Shown piece by piece: positions 1 to 12,145 of a DNA stretch of 64,000 nt (positions within the stretch are counted from its first letter, which is position 1; every line of letters begins with the position of its first letter). Below the pieces are notes generated by a model. It had not been told where the DNA came from. It made no database searches and was given only the letters and a program-made list of their open reading frames with translations. This DNA comes from Portunus trituberculatus (Eukaryota; Arthropoda; Malacostraca; Decapoda; Portunidae). The DNA is taken from positions 6,310,255 through 6,374,254 of the forward strand of contig NC_059257.1 in the NCBI RefSeq assembly GCF_017591435.1. Reading direction: 5' to 3'. The position numbers and the translations under genes were made by a program.

Positions 1-540
1 AAAGGAAGTTATTACCGTTTTTAAAGTGTTAAGAAAGTTATTACTGTTTTGAAGGTTTTATGAAGTTATCAGGGTTTGCTGGGGTGTTGTGAAGTTATCA
101 GGGTTTTCAGGGGTGTCGAAGTTATCAGGGTTTGTGGGGGTGTTATGAAGTTATCAGGATTTTCAGGGGTGTTATGAAGTTATCAGGGTTTTGAAAGGTG
201 TTAAAAGAAAGTTTTTACCGTTATCAAGCTGCTAAAGGAAGTTATTACTGTTGTCGAGGCGTTACAAAGAAAGATGGTTTTCAACGGTGTTAGATGAAGT
301 TATCAGGGTTTTCAAGGTGTCAAAAGGAAGTTATTATCATTTTCAAGGTGTTAAAGGAAGTTATTATCGTTTTCAAGGTGTTAAAGAAAGTTATTACTGT
401 TCTCGAGATGTTGCAAAGTTATGAGGGTTTTCAATATGTGTTATGAAGTTATCAGAATTTTCAAGGGTGTCACAGGAAGTTATCGTGGATTGTAATGTGT
501 CAGAAGAAGTTACTAAGGTTCTCATTACATTGCAAAAACC
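1..540 (+). repeat. Degenerate tandem array of foldback-repeat head units
   Basis: About 15 imperfect units built around 'gaagttatcagggttttcaa' and 'ggtgtt', with a period of roughly 30-60 bp. The same wording (GGAAGTTATT...TTTTCAAGGGTGTT) forms the head of the dispersed foldback repeat seen at 5.8-6.7, 11.6-12.1 and 26.6-27.5 kb, so this is probably an eroded amplified copy. No coding potential is visible. Confidence 0.7.
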
Positions 541-1994
541 CTAAACATTCTTAAATATGGTTTCTATTGCTTTGTTACTTATTATTTTATTATTTATGTA
601 TTTATTATTTTATTATCTGTTATGAGAGCCCTAAGCATTCGCAATACGGTTTGTGTTGGCTTGTTATCTGCCACCTGTTAGCAAGACACCTGAGTGGGCC
701 GAGGTGATCTGCTGGCCACCTGACACACCTGAGCTTCCAATACCTGCACCTTGACTTACACGTGTCACCACAGAAGAGAAAGAGAGAGAGAAAAAGATAT
801 CTTACGGGTCCGTGTCACTTTAGCAAATAAGTTAAAATTAAGCTCCCTAAGTTAAAATTAAGCCTCTTCCTAAGCTTAATAAGTTTAAAATTAAGCTTCC
901 CCAACACCCACCTTTTTTTTTTTTTTTATCCACCCCCTCCCCTCTTACAATTCCTGGCGTGTTTATGAGTTAAGTCACACACACACACAAACACTCACAC
1001 TTAGCGAGAGTGAAGTACGTACGTTAGGTTACTCTCTGGTTCTAAGTATCGAGGCGGCTTGTGTAGGTGCAGCTTTGTAGGCTAAGAGTATGTAGAGTAG
1101 TGGCTTGCTATGGATGACGTGAGAAACTACAGAGAGAGAGAGGAAGAGAGAGAAAGTACACACACATAAAAAGAAAGAGGAAATATGCATGAAAAAAATG
1201 AAAGGGTACAAAGAACAGGTGATTAAAAGAGTGATGGATTAACTACGCACAGTAAAGGTTTAGAAATAAAGAAAAGAATTAAACTACATAAAAAAAAACA
1301 ATTAAGGTAGCAAGAAAAGGGGAAAATAAAATTGAGAGGACAGGAAAGAATGATCATTTCGTATTATTTCGCACTTTTGATGATAATAGTAATGATAGTA
1401 GTAGTAATGATAATAGTTACAGGTTGAGATGTATAGAAGGCATCGTCTAAATGAAACAAAAATGTGTTTATAGCAAAGAAATATAAAGAGTGAACTAAAA
1501 CATCACTCATGTTACAAGGCATTTGTGAAATGATAATAGTAAACTTGGAATAGAGAATGTATGTAATCAGTCAACCTGTTAAAGAATGACTTGAGAACTG
1601 AAAGAAATAGAAAAGAAAAAAAAATGGAAGAAAGTTTGAAAAAGTACCAGTCGTCATAAAGAGTTAAACGTTCAGAGAGAGAGAGAAAAAGTGAAAATTT
1701 AGTTGCCTGTCAAAAAAGAGAGGAAGAAAGAAAAGTCAGAGAAAACGAGATCAAAGTAAAGGGTGAACCATTAAGCCAATCAAGCAGAGAAGCGAACCAG
1801 TGAGTCACACACACACAAAAAGAAAAGAAAAAAGAAAACGAGCAAGCCATCCAGCCAGCCAATCAGTCAGGCAGTCAGTGAGTCAGTAAGGCAGGGAGAG
1901 AAACAGCGGTTGAGTTACACATGAATCAGTGAACCAGACAACCAGACAGGTATCCCCCCCTCCCAGTACAACCCGATTTTTCTCCTTTTTGCAG
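541..1994. other. Intron or intergenic sequence upstream of first zinc-finger exon
   Basis: AT-rich, purine-biased sequence with short GA and CA runs and no convincing exon. It ends in a pyrimidine-rich tract and CAG acceptor immediately before 1995. Nothing else is recognised. Confidence 0.6.
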
Positions 1995-2158
1995 GTGATA
2001 CGGACCTTAGGCGTGAGAGAAAGGTGTGTCCTGTGTGTCGCAAGATGATCACGGCGAAAAACATTGCACGCCACATACGAACTCATGGAGCATTAGCCAA
2101 GTTGGAGGGGGATTACGACGTTCTGGATTTTGTTGATTGCTCTTGGACCCCGGAGTGA
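1995..2158 (+). CDS. BTB-ZF alternative terminal exon 1, single C2H2 finger
   Basis: Likely a 3'-terminal alternative exon of a BTB-zinc-finger transcription factor, encoding the DNA-binding end of one isoform. A T-rich tract and GCAG acceptor precede base 1995. The exon opens with two bases completing a split codon (phase 1), then reads 53 codons to TGA at 2156-2158. It has one finger, CPVC...HIRTH, with cysteines spaced x2, then x11 to the first histidine, then x3. A short acidic tail (LEGDYDVLDFVD) ends in WTPE. The entry phase matches the exons at 9163 and 23702, as expected if one common donor splices to each. No second finger is present, unlike the other three exons. The BTB domain is not in the window. 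Assignment to tramtrack, broad, fruitless or lola cannot be made from this exon alone; a free-standing gene is unlikely because no start codon precedes the finger. Confidence 0.75.
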
Positions 2159-3196
2159 CACGAATCTATTACGCCTGCACTACTTCCACCTCCTCCTCCA
2201 CCTCCTCCTCCTCCAGCTCCCCCACCTCCACCTCCTCCTCCTATCACCACGACCTCCTCTCCCGTTACTTCCGGTTCAAGCTCCTCCGCGGCCTCTGTTT
2301 TTTCATCCTCCGCATCTTCAGCCTTCTCTTCTGTGTTGACGCCTCCTTTCCTCCTCTTCCCGCCCTTCCCGCTCCTCCCGTCACCGCTTCCTCTGCCTCC
2401 TCTCCCTCCTCCTCCTCTTCCTCTCCAGCCCCCCTCGCCTCCTCTAACGGTTGAGCTCAGTTCTTCCTCCTCCTCCTCTTCCTCCTCCTCCTCCTCGTCC
2501 TCTTCCTCATCTGTTCCTCCGCCCTCCTCCTCCTCCTCCTCCGCCTCCTCTTCCTCTGTTCCCTCAACGTCAGCCACTTCACCTCCTCCTCCTCCTCTTC
2601 CTCCTCCTTCTCCCTCCAATCCTCCTCCTCCTTCCTCCCATCCTCCTCCTCCTCTTCCTCCTTCCTCCCATCCTCCTCCTCTCTCCCAACCTCTGCCTCC
2701 TCCTCCCTCCCATTCTCCTCTTCCTCCTCCTCCCTCCCACCCTACCCCTCCTCCTCCTCCTCCTCTTCCTTCCCACCCTACCCCTCCTCCTCCTCCTCTT
2801 CCTTCCCACCCTACCCCTCCTCCTCCTCCTCTTCCTTCCCACCCTACCCCACCTCCTCCTCCTCTTTCTTCCCACCCTACCCCTCCTCCTCCTCCTCTTC
2901 CTTCTCCCTCCCCTCCTCCTCCTCCTTCTCCTCCCTCGGCTTCCAACCCTCCTCCTCCTCCTCCTCCGTCTCTCCTTCCTCTCCACCTCCCTCCTCCTAC
3001 CCCACCTCTTGCTCCTCCTCCTCCTCCTCCTCAACCGGCTCATAATAACCCTCCCCATCCTCTCCCTCCTCCTCCTCCTCTTCCTGCTACTTCTCGCCAC
3101 TCTCCTCCTCCTCTTCCTCCTTCTCCTCCTCCTCCTCCTCCTCCTCCTCCTCCTCCTCCTCCTCCTCCTCACTCTTCTCACGCCGCAGAGAGTTAG
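2159..3196 (+). repeat. CCT/CTT-rich pyrimidine tract with 33-bp minisatellite
   Basis: About 1 kb of almost pure pyrimidine on the + strand, directly after the stop of the first zinc-finger exon and so probably its 3' UTR. Between about 2737 and 2900 it contains five copies of a 33-bp unit (TACCCC, then CCT repeats, then CTTCCTTCCCACCC). All frames stay open because of composition; one + frame reads as polyproline/polyserine. The length and lack of stops are explained by the repeat, so no protein is called. Confidence 0.8.
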
Positions 3197-3217
3197 GAAG
3201 TGTGCAGTGCGTATGTA

Positions 3218-3270
<53 letters not shown>

Positions 3271-3430
3271 CATCATTATGGATGAAAGTTGAGGTTTGTC
3301 TTTTATTGATTTTTCTTCATTTTTTTCTTTTTTTTTAATCAAGTTTGTTTTCCTTTATATAAAAAAAAATAGTTTTTTTTTCAAGTTGATAAGTTTGCTT
3401 ACAAATATTCGTTCTGACCCGGATTTGTTG

Positions 3431-3506
<76 letters not shown>

Positions 3507-3586
3507 TATCATCATCATCATCATTGCTACTTGGTTCTGGTTCGGTTATGATTATTTTTTGTATATATTTTCATTTCTCACAACTG

Positions 3587-3639
<53 letters not shown>

Positions 3640-3875
3640 TCAAAAGGCTCTGTTTTTTTTTTTTTTTTTTTTTTTTGTGTGTGGAGTTTTTACTTTCTTG
3701 TATATATTTAAGGAGACAAAATCGCAGCGTCCTAAGAATGGGCAGGTGAATGTACATAATTATTTTGGTTTGCGCACTTTGGGGATTAAACAATGCGGTT
3801 AATTAAGTCATCGGTAGATCTGACACCAACTAATAGAACAATCTTCCACACACACTACTACTACGGTTACTTATA

Positions 3876-3945
<70 letters not shown>

Positions 3946-4174
3946 GTTTTTTCCTTGTTTCTGTTATTTTATCGTTTTTTTATTTATTCTTTCGTCTTCT
4001 CTTATTCTCTCGTTTATTTATATTATTTTTTATACAACTCGCCTCTGTCCGTCTCTCTGTCTGTCTGTCTGTTGTCCGTCTGTCTGTCTGTGTAGAAGGT
4101 TTTCAAGTAGATAAGGAAGCAAAGGAGAAAGACAAATATTTAATAAAACAAGAAAGTGGATGCATTTTGTGATA

Positions 4175-4232
<58 letters not shown>

Positions 4233-4267
4233 TGGATTCAGTATTTTTCTTTTCAATGGTAGCTTTA

Positions 4268-4303
<36 letters not shown>

Positions 4304-4339
4304 AGTTATACAAGTTAGTGTGATAATTTTTGTAGGAGT

Positions 4340-4425
<86 letters not shown>

Positions 4426-4475
4426 TGTATTCGACCAAAACTTATTAATTGTTTAGTTTAGCTTTACGGATCATG

Positions 4476-4517
<42 letters not shown>

Positions 4518-4770
4518 CGAAAACAAAGAAAAAACAAATGAAGAAATAAATAAAGAAAGACAAGTGTGAATGAGTATTTATGGAAGGGAAGGGAAGGGCA
4601 AGGCACCACAACACCGGGGGTCATAAAGCGCCAGAGGGAAACAAAAATAATAGACATAATAATAGGCAGCAAATTTACTTACTTTATATACCTACGTAAG
4701 TCTTTCCTCCCCCCTCCTCTCCATTCCCCTATTCACCCATTAGATCTCACCCCACACCCTTAAACTGGAA
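3197..4770. repeat. Microsatellite-rich stretch: (ATT)n, (TC)n, (GA)n
   Basis: Holds ATT/TTA runs at about 3218-3268, 3427-3525, 3590-3640, 4179-4231 and 4269-4300; a homopolymer T run near 3652-3676; TC runs at about 3880-3943 and 4342-4422; and a GA run at about 4480-4514. A CTGT-rich patch lies at 4045-4090. Intervening sequence is AT-rich without exons. Confidence 0.8.
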
Positions 4771-5650
4771 ATATACCACCTCCCCTTAAATTAAACGTCC
4801 CCTTGAGAATTGAACCCCTTAAAAACCACTGCCAAACATCCCTAAAGACCATTACGTAAGACCAGACCTTTTAAGACCATTTCCTGACCCCTTAAGACCA
4901 CTTTCTAAATCCTTAAGATCTTCAACTATCTAGAAACCCTTGAAAATGCATTGCTGTTAGACCATTACGTTTAAAAAAAAAACTCTACTGACGTCTCTTA
5001 ACTGTGGCCTCTTTAAAGACTACCTATAACCACACGCCTTAAGACCCTGGACCACCTGAAGACCCCTTAAAAATGTAATAATAAAAGTCAATTCTCCATA
5101 GATCCCCTCTCTTTAAGACTAATACCGTAAATCATATCAAGATCAGGCTCCTTAAAATTCCCTGTTTCAAACCACTATTCTAAAACGTTTCCTTAGGACC
5201 ATCCCTTAAAAACTGACAGACCCTCAATTTAAGACAACTTCCCTAGATTGTTCCTTTTAAGACACCCTGAAGACCAGACTTAGAATACTTTTTTTCGATA
5301 ACCTTTGAGAATGTTTCCTGAAGACTCCTTAAAAACTGACAGACCCTCAATTTTAAGACCACAACTTCCCTAGATTGTCCCTTTTGAGACCTCCTAAAGA
5401 CCAGACTCTTTATAATACCCCTTCTAAGGCCACTTTTAAGAACGTTTCCTTAAGACCATCCCTTAAAAGACTGACAAAGATCCTCAATTAAGACCAAACT
5501 CAAGGACCTCCCCAAAATAGTCCCTTTTAACCCCCCCCACAAGAACATCCCTTTAAGACCACCTCAGACCATTACCCCTTAAAACCCTACTTTATATAGA
5601 CCGCTTAAGCCTCTCTATTAAGACCCCCGTCCCTTAGACCTCAAAAAAGA
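4771..5650. repeat. Degenerate CCTTAAGACCA tandem array
   Basis: About 880 bp in which variants of CCCTTAAGACCA recur every 20-40 bp. Units are too diverged for a fixed period. The spread suggests an old satellite-like expansion. No coding or RNA gene is seen. Confidence 0.65.
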
Positions 5651-5699
5651 CCATTAGTACATCAGTCCACACCTTCCTGGCAGCCTCCACCACCTGGCT

Positions 5700-5765
5700 C
5701 TCCGGTTCTCATCTTGCCCAGTGCTGTGTGTACCTGGGTTCGAGTCCCGGTCTGAGCTTACCTTA
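5700..5765 (+). repeat. tRNA-like B-box fragment, possible SINE remnant
   Basis: The segment carries 'gggttcgagtcccggtctg', which fits a tRNA T-arm/RNA polymerase III B box (GGTTCGANTCC). A matching cloverleaf and clear A box are not visible upstream, so a decayed tRNA-derived SINE head is more likely than a tRNA gene. Confidence 0.35.
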
Positions 5766-5779
5766 GTTTACACGCTCCT

Positions 5780-6740
5780 TTGTGAGATAATACCTATATA
5801 CCTAGGGAGGGTTTTCGGGTTTTTTAAGGGCGTTTGTATGGTTCCAGTTGGTAGTTTGAGTGTACTGGAAGGTATTGGGGTTTCTAAGGGTGTTTTCATG
5901 GTTCCAGTGCTGGTTTGATGAGCTGTGCTGGAAGTTATTAGGGTTTTTAAGGCGTTTTTGGAGGTTGCCATGGGTGTTTTTGTGGTTCCAGTAGTAGTTT
6001 GATAGGGTGTACTGGAAGTTATTGTGGTTTCAAAGGGCGTTTCCATGATCCTAGAGATAGTTCGACTGGCTGGAAGTTATTGGGTGATTTTAAATGGTCT
6101 TTTTCACGATGCTAGTAGTAGTTTGACAGGCTCTACTGGAGGTTATAGTGGTTTCAAGGGCGTTTCCAAGATTCCAGTGGTAGTTAAAAGACTATCCTGG
6201 AAGTAATTGAGGTTTTAAGGACGTTTTATGGGTGTTTCTATGATTCCAGTGGTAATAAAAGAGACTGCCCTGGAAGTTATTGTTGATGGCGTTTATGATG
6301 CCAGTGGTTGTTTAGAAGCGTTTTAAGGATGTTTCTATGATTCCAATGGTTGTTAAAATGTTATCCTGGAAGTTGTAGTTTCAGTTGCGTTTTTAAATGT
6401 TTCCAGGATTCCAGTGGTAGTTTGAAAGGCTATCCTGGAAGTTATTGTGGTTTCAGAGACGTTTTTTAGGGATGTTCATGATTCCAGTGGTAGTAAAAGA
6501 GCCTGTCCTGGAACTTATTAGGAGTTTCAGATGCGTTTTTAAGAGTGTTTCTATGATTTCAGTGGTTGCTTAAGACGTTGCCCTGGAAGTTATGAGGGGC
6601 TTTCAAGGAAGTTTCCATTCCAGTAACGATTGAACAAAAAAAAAATATCTCTAATGTGGAAAATCGCCCTTGAAAACTTGACTGAACATTGTGAGGCCTT
6701 GGAGAACAGACTTTGTGAGAGAACAGAGCGAGGAGGAGGA
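5780..6740 (+). repeat. Foldback-family array: tandem heads with one tail
   Basis: About ten units of roughly 80-90 bp, each with a GGAAGTTATT-like start, TTT(C/T)AAGGGTGTTT, then CATGATTCCAGTGGTAGTT. The last unit runs into the family tail (CCCTTGAAAAC...GTGAGGCC...GTGAGAGAACAGAGCG) near 6665-6735. Only the head half is amplified; the tail occurs once at the downstream end. It lies in the presumed BTB-ZF intron. Confidence 0.7.
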
Positions 6741-7587
6741 GGAGGAGGAGGAAGATGAAGAAGAGGCGAGAATATTATCACAGTATTAGCAAAAGTTAGG
6801 TTGAATATTTGTGTGTGTAGTGTAGCGTGGTGTTGCTGGGTGTTGGCAGGATATGGGAGGGTGTAGACTGGTGTATACTGTGTGTGTGTTTGTATGTATG
6901 AGTCACTCTCCACCCCTCTCCTTCTCTCCCCTCTCTCCCCTACTCCCCACCCCACTCCTCCCCAAACACGTCTTTTCATACCAAATTATAACAATATTTT
7001 TCTTTAATAAAAATCTATGGTACCTATGTATACTGTGTGAGTGTGTGTGCGAGCGAGTTTGTGAGTGTGTGCGTGTGTGTCATTTTCTTTATGTATTATG
7101 TATAGACCACGTACTGTTTCTACATACACTGCAGCAGGGGGATCGATGGTCACACAGCCAGACCACTTTGTATATATAGAGTTTAAGCAAAGGCATGTGG
7201 CAATCCCCATTAAGTGACGGAACACGACGAGGAATATAAACAAATAACAAAAAAAACTACATCAACATCAGTGACTAGTAAAACATCAAAAAACCACGTT
7301 ATTATATTAAAAAAAAAAAAAAGGGAACGTTATAAGGTAGAGAAGATAAGTATAGACGAAACAAAAACAAACCCTTTCCTGTACTTGATCTGATCCTCTT
7401 CTCTCGTTCGTCTCGTATTGGAATCCCTTCGTTGTTGTGTTTCCCGATGTTCTTTTGTCCGTTCCGAGGCGACAAGTTTGTGTGTTTATTATTATTTTTT
7501 TTTTCATCTTTTGTTTTTCTCGCATATTTTTGTTAACGAAACCAATAAATAAGGTTGACTGTCTGAGGATTTTTTATTCGTCGTCAC

Positions 7588-7675
<88 letters not shown>

Positions 7676-7773
7676 AGTATTGCATATATAATTTTTCCTC
7701 CTTTTTTTTCCCATTACTATAATCATGAAATTACTTTGTTTAAGAATGTATTTTTATTTCTAAGAGGTGATAC

Positions 7774-7844
<71 letters not shown>

Positions 7845-7913
7845 TTCCTCATTCATGTACGGAATTTCATTTATTTTTAACGTGAAAAGTTTTTATTAAC
7901 ATTATAGTTTTCC

Positions 7914-8006
<93 letters not shown>

Positions 8007-8030
8007 ATGCCAGACATGAACTAGCATACT
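6741..8030. repeat. Intronic sequence with long TG/CA and GA microsatellites
   Basis: Contains TG followed by GA at about 7589-7672, CA at about 7774-7843, and TG at about 7916-8005, with T-rich single-copy sequence between. No exon signals with a supporting reading frame were found. Confidence 0.75.
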
Positions 8031-9150
8031 ATTAAGTGGTGACGGTAGTGGTGGTCGTGGTGTGGTGGTGAATGAGAAACAGACAGTGAGTGGTGGTGAT
8101 GGTGGTGGTAGTGAAAGTAAAGATGGTGAAGACTGGTACATCAGTTAGGAAGGAAGATGATGATGGTGATATGACTTGAGTAAGATGATGATGTTGAACT
8201 GTGAAAATGGGGAAGGAAGAATAGGAATAAGACGCAGAAGAAAGAGAAGAAGGAGGAGGAGGGGAAGAAAGGAAGGAAGCAAGGAAGGAGTGTTACACAT
8301 AGCTCCGGGAGAATGAAGGAATGAAGGAGAGAGAAAGGACATGATTTAAAAGCGATAAAAGGAAGGAACGGAGGAAGGAAGAGGTTAAGTGTAGAAAGTG
8401 ATGAGAGTAACAGGAAAGAGGGAATTATTGAAGGAAAAGAAAAAAAAAAAGATAAGGGAGGAAATGAAGGAGAATTAGAAAAAAGGAAGGGAAGAGAGAG
8501 AGGGGGGAGGGGAATATGAAGGACAGTAAGGAGGAGGAGGAGGAGAATGTGAAGAGATTAATAATAGAGGTAGGAAAAGAAGTTGAGTGTTTAAGGAGGA
8601 AGATGAGGAGGAGGAGGAGGAAGAGAAGGAAGAGGAGGAGGAGGAAGAAGACGAAGGAAGGAACATAGGTTAGGTGCAAGTTTGAGAAAGGAAAAGGAAG
8701 TAAAACAATAGAGAAACTTTATTTATTTTTGAAGTGACAGGAAGGAAAGGACTGAGGAGGAAGAGAAGGAGGAGGAGGAGGCAAAGAAAGGAGAGAAGAA
8801 GGAAGGAGAGAATGAACAAAAGGTAAGCTGATGGATGCATGATAAAGAAGAAAGTTAAGTTGTAGGGGTTGCCAGAAAAGGGAAAGGAATAAAGGGAATG
8901 ATTAGTAAAGAGAAGGAAGGAATGAAGGAAAGAAGGTAAGAAGGTAGCGAAAGGAAGAGGAGTGAAGGAAGGACAATAAACGAAGGTAAGGTGTAACAAA
9001 CGAATGAAGTACATGAGAAAAAAAAACAGATATATAGGAGACAAGAAAAGTGTGGATGATTTTTATGGAGGAGGAGGTGAAGGAAGGTGTAGGCAGGAGG
9101 GTGAGGGGAGTGAAGGAGTGAAGGAAGGACTGAAGGTAACCGTGGTGTGT
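8031..9150 (+). repeat. 1.1-kb purine tract (GGA/GAA-rich) before second ZF exon
   Basis: The + strand is overwhelmingly A and G, with GGT/GAT repeats to about 8190, then GGAAGGA, GAGGAGG and GAAGGAAG runs up to the acceptor region of the exon at 9163. It is approximately complementary in composition to the 1-kb pyrimidine tract at 2.2-3.2 kb. Open frames on the complement (serine, leucine and phenylalanine-rich) follow from composition and are not called as genes. Confidence 0.75.
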
Positions 9151-9162
9151 TGTGTGTTGCAG

Positions 9163-9542
9163 GGGGCGGCAGGAGCGGCAGCAGCGTGTCGGCAAGCGGG
9201 TGGACTCTATCGCCTTCTTCTGCGCCAGCTCCTGTTGCCTCCTCAAGCGACGGTGGTCTAGGGGGCGGGGTGCTCCTCCTCCCTTCCCTCCTCACCACCT
9301 TCCGCCCCTCCACTCCACCTCCTTCCACCTCCTCCACCTCCTTGGAGCAACGCACATCCACTGAGGGAGGTTTGAGTTACCGCCTCTGCCCAGTGTGCCA
9401 GAAAAGGATCACATACAACCATCTAAAAAGACATATTCGCACACAACACACACAGATGGACAGGGCGCAGTGTCCCTTTTGTGCTCGAGTGCTCAAGAAT
9501 ACCTACTCCCTCGAGACTCATATTGCCAACTACCATAAGTGA
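9163..9542 (+). CDS. BTB-ZF alternative terminal exon 2, paired C2H2 fingers
   Basis: Second candidate terminal exon of the BTB-zinc-finger gene. The acceptor is TTGCAG at 9157-9162. The exon starts with two bases of a split codon (phase 1) and reads to TGA at 9540-9542. A serine/proline/glycine-rich spacer of about 75 residues leads into two fingers: CPVC...HIRTQH (x11 between second cysteine and first histidine) and CPFC...HIANYH (x12). A short linker, TQMDRAQ, joins them. A linker that is not TGEKP, with the tail ending right after finger 2, is usual for paired fingers in insect tramtrack, broad and fruitless isoforms. The phase equals that of the exons at 1995 and 23702, supporting mutually exclusive splicing from one donor. 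Which BTB-ZF gene this is remains open. Confidence 0.8.
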
Positions 9543-10085
9543 TCAGCCATACCCGACCCCACCACTGCTACTACTACTACTACTACAACTACTACTACTA
9601 CTACTACTACTGCTGCTGCTGGTGCTGGTATATACCCCCCAAACACCACCACCACACCACCACAACCACCACCACCAGGTTCACTGTTAACTTGACGATC
9701 CCCCTGCCTAATCCCTTATACATGCAGACATACACACTTACACATACACACATAGATGGATATATAGAAACAGGATTAATACTTACATGCATATCAGTAC
9801 ACACACGCACACGTACAAACACACATACTACCACTACTACCACTATCACTACCACCATCACACTGCCAAATATAAAAAAATCCCTAACCACATGCTCACT
9901 CTTAATTGTTGTTGTACCCTAACTGACTGACTAACAGATTAACTAACTATAACTACCCCAAAAAAACTATAACTGGAACTAACTACCGCTCATGTTATTA
10001 ATGTTAATGCTCTGTACCATAACTACCTTAATAACTAGCACCATTAATTTTTTGCACCATTAACAAACACTACAACCACTACCAT

Positions 10086-10122
<37 letters not shown>

Positions 10123-10735
10123 GTTAAGACTTCAGTAACTAACTAATCTCCAGTACCACAGTTAATACAACAGTTTTCTCTCACTTCACCACATCAGAAC
10201 CACATCCACCACACCAAACCACACACACCCCACCACAAGTCCTTAACCCCTCCCTCCATTACCACAGCTGTACCCTCAAACCACCTCCACTACCACTACA
10301 GTACTTCTTCCACTACAATCAGTCCATATGACCAGGTATCTCCACTCCACCACACTCTACCACAGTTGAAAGGCCCATACATGTACCCTTGCCACTCCAC
10401 ACATCCATCGCACACCACAGTTGAAGTCTCCGATCTCCACCACAGTTTCCACCACCACCACTACCACATTCCTTCCCCCCACCCCCCCCATCAACAACAA
10501 TAACAATAATAATCAAAGTTATAGTGGTTTTTTCAAAGCTCAATAGGGTTTGGTTTACATGCACTGTTATATTTCACTACAACCACCATCACCACCACCT
10601 CCCCACACCACACTACTTGCACTACCCTCCCCCCCCTACCGCCACCACCACCGCCACCACACTACACCATACCACCACCACCACGACCACCACCACCACC
10701 ACCCAGCCAGCATTAGTTGGAAGACCAGGAAAAGG
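9543..10735 (+). repeat. Probable 3' UTR of second ZF exon: ACT/ACC trinucleotide-rich
   Basis: ACT runs lie at about 9567-9612 and 10085-10122. ACC/CCA-rich DNA occupies 9645-9680, 10180-10490 and 10575-10705. The composition gives spurious His/Thr and Tyr frames. No further finger motif is present. Confidence 0.65.
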
Positions 10736-11630
10736 AAAAAAAAAAAATGATGGTTTATATAGAAAAAATGAATTAATAAACGGTTTGTGTGTTAGAATTT
10801 GTTAAGAAAATGAAAGTTAATGAAAAGTTGCAGGAAATATGAAGGCAATTGTATGTGAGGGAAAAATACTAAAGGAAAGTACAAATTAGTAACAAAAAAC
10901 GTTATTTGCATTTATTGAAAGGAAGTAAATAATGAAATGAAAAAATAATACAAGTGAAGAACACCGAAAAAATATATCATGGAAAAAATGTTGATGATAA
11001 TAAAGGACCCACAAAAAAGCACAAAAAAAAAAAAACGAAGAATGAAACAAAAAAGAAAACGAAAATTAAAGAGAAAACGTGAAAAGGAAAAGAAAAAAAC
11101 ACGTATTAAAAAAAGAGTAAATAATAAAACAAAAGACCCAAAATAAACCAAGAAAATTAAACGAATAAATCTCAAATAGAAACGAAAAGAAAAATTATCA
11201 CAAACCCAAGAAATTACAAGAAAAAAACAAAGATCTGGAAAACTGAAATAAAAAAATTGAAAAAAAAACCAACAAAACTCAAAATATCAAAGAAAAACAA
11301 GCAAATCAAAGAAAACGAGAGAGAAAACGTAAACTGGTCTTTCTGTCAAGTGGTGATGGTCCCGCGTGTGCGTGTGTGTGTGTTCGTGTGTCCGTAGTTT
11401 TCACAATAGCAACCAGTTAATACCACTCCGGCATTTTCTCCGATAGCATTTTTTCCGTAGCATCGTTCTAGGTGGCTGTGTGTCGTGTGTGTCGACCAGG
11501 TAGCTCAAAAAATAAACAGAGGGAGGGAGGGAGACACAGGGCACCTTTCACAGCGGCACGAGAACCTAATCTTATCGACAGAACTTTTTATTGGTAAGCT
11601 CCACTCTCCCTGATCAACTGATAGCGTGTT
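10736..11630. other. A-rich sequence, nothing recognised
   Basis: Mostly GAAAA/AAACAAA-rich DNA to 11330, then a short GTGT patch and unique sequence. An AATAAA at about 10776 could be a distant poly(A) signal for the exon ending at 9542, but that is weak. No gene is supported. Confidence 0.5.
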
Positions 11631-12145
11631 CTCAAAAGTTTACAAGGGTGTATTGGATCTTATTGGGAGTTTTCAAGGGTGTAGTAGAAGTTATAAGAGG
11701 TTTTTCAAGCTGTAGTGGAAGTTATTGGAGGTTTCTAAGGCTGTATATGAAGTGAAGGGGGTTTTTCAAGGCTGTAGTGGAAGTTATTGGAGTTTTTAAA
11801 GGCCGTAGTAGGAGTCAAAGGAGATTGCAAGGCTGTAGTGGAAGTTATAGCAGTTTTCAAGGCTGTAGTGGAAGTTCATGTTATTTTTTTCAAGAGTGTT
11901 TTCACGATTTCACGTCTCAACAGGCTGTAGTGGAAGTCGAAGAAGTTTTAGTGTTTTCATTATTCTACATGATAACGCTACATTGGAAGTGGTGAAGGGT
12001 TTCCAAGGGTGCTTTCATGAGTACAGTGATAGTTTAACAAGGAATCTGTAGTATCAATAGAAGAAGCACCCTTGTAAACCCGTCTAATCATCTCTGTGGC
12101 CACTGAAAGCAGCCTTGGTGAGGAGAGGTGTCTGAAGATACGAGC
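11631..12145 (+). repeat. Foldback-family array with tail
   Basis: Six or seven head units of about 40-50 bp (GTAGTGGAAGTTATTGGAG, TTTTCAAGGCT) lead into a full head (TCCAAGGGTGCTTTCATGAGTACAGTG) and then the tail at about 12065-12135 (GCACCCTTGTAAACCC, TAATCATCTCTGTGGCC). Same one-tail organisation as at 5.8-6.7 kb. Confidence 0.7.

Noticed and set aside
2333..3196. 287-codon Pro/Ser-rich open frame, and overlapping frames on both strands
   Set aside because: Produced by CCT/CTT repeats and a 33-bp minisatellite after a stop codon; stays open in several frames, with no splice link to any exon.
8145..9361. Several Ser/Leu/Phe-rich frames on the minus strand
   Set aside because: They are the complement of a purine repeat tract and part of the second zinc-finger exon; no domain or codon signal.
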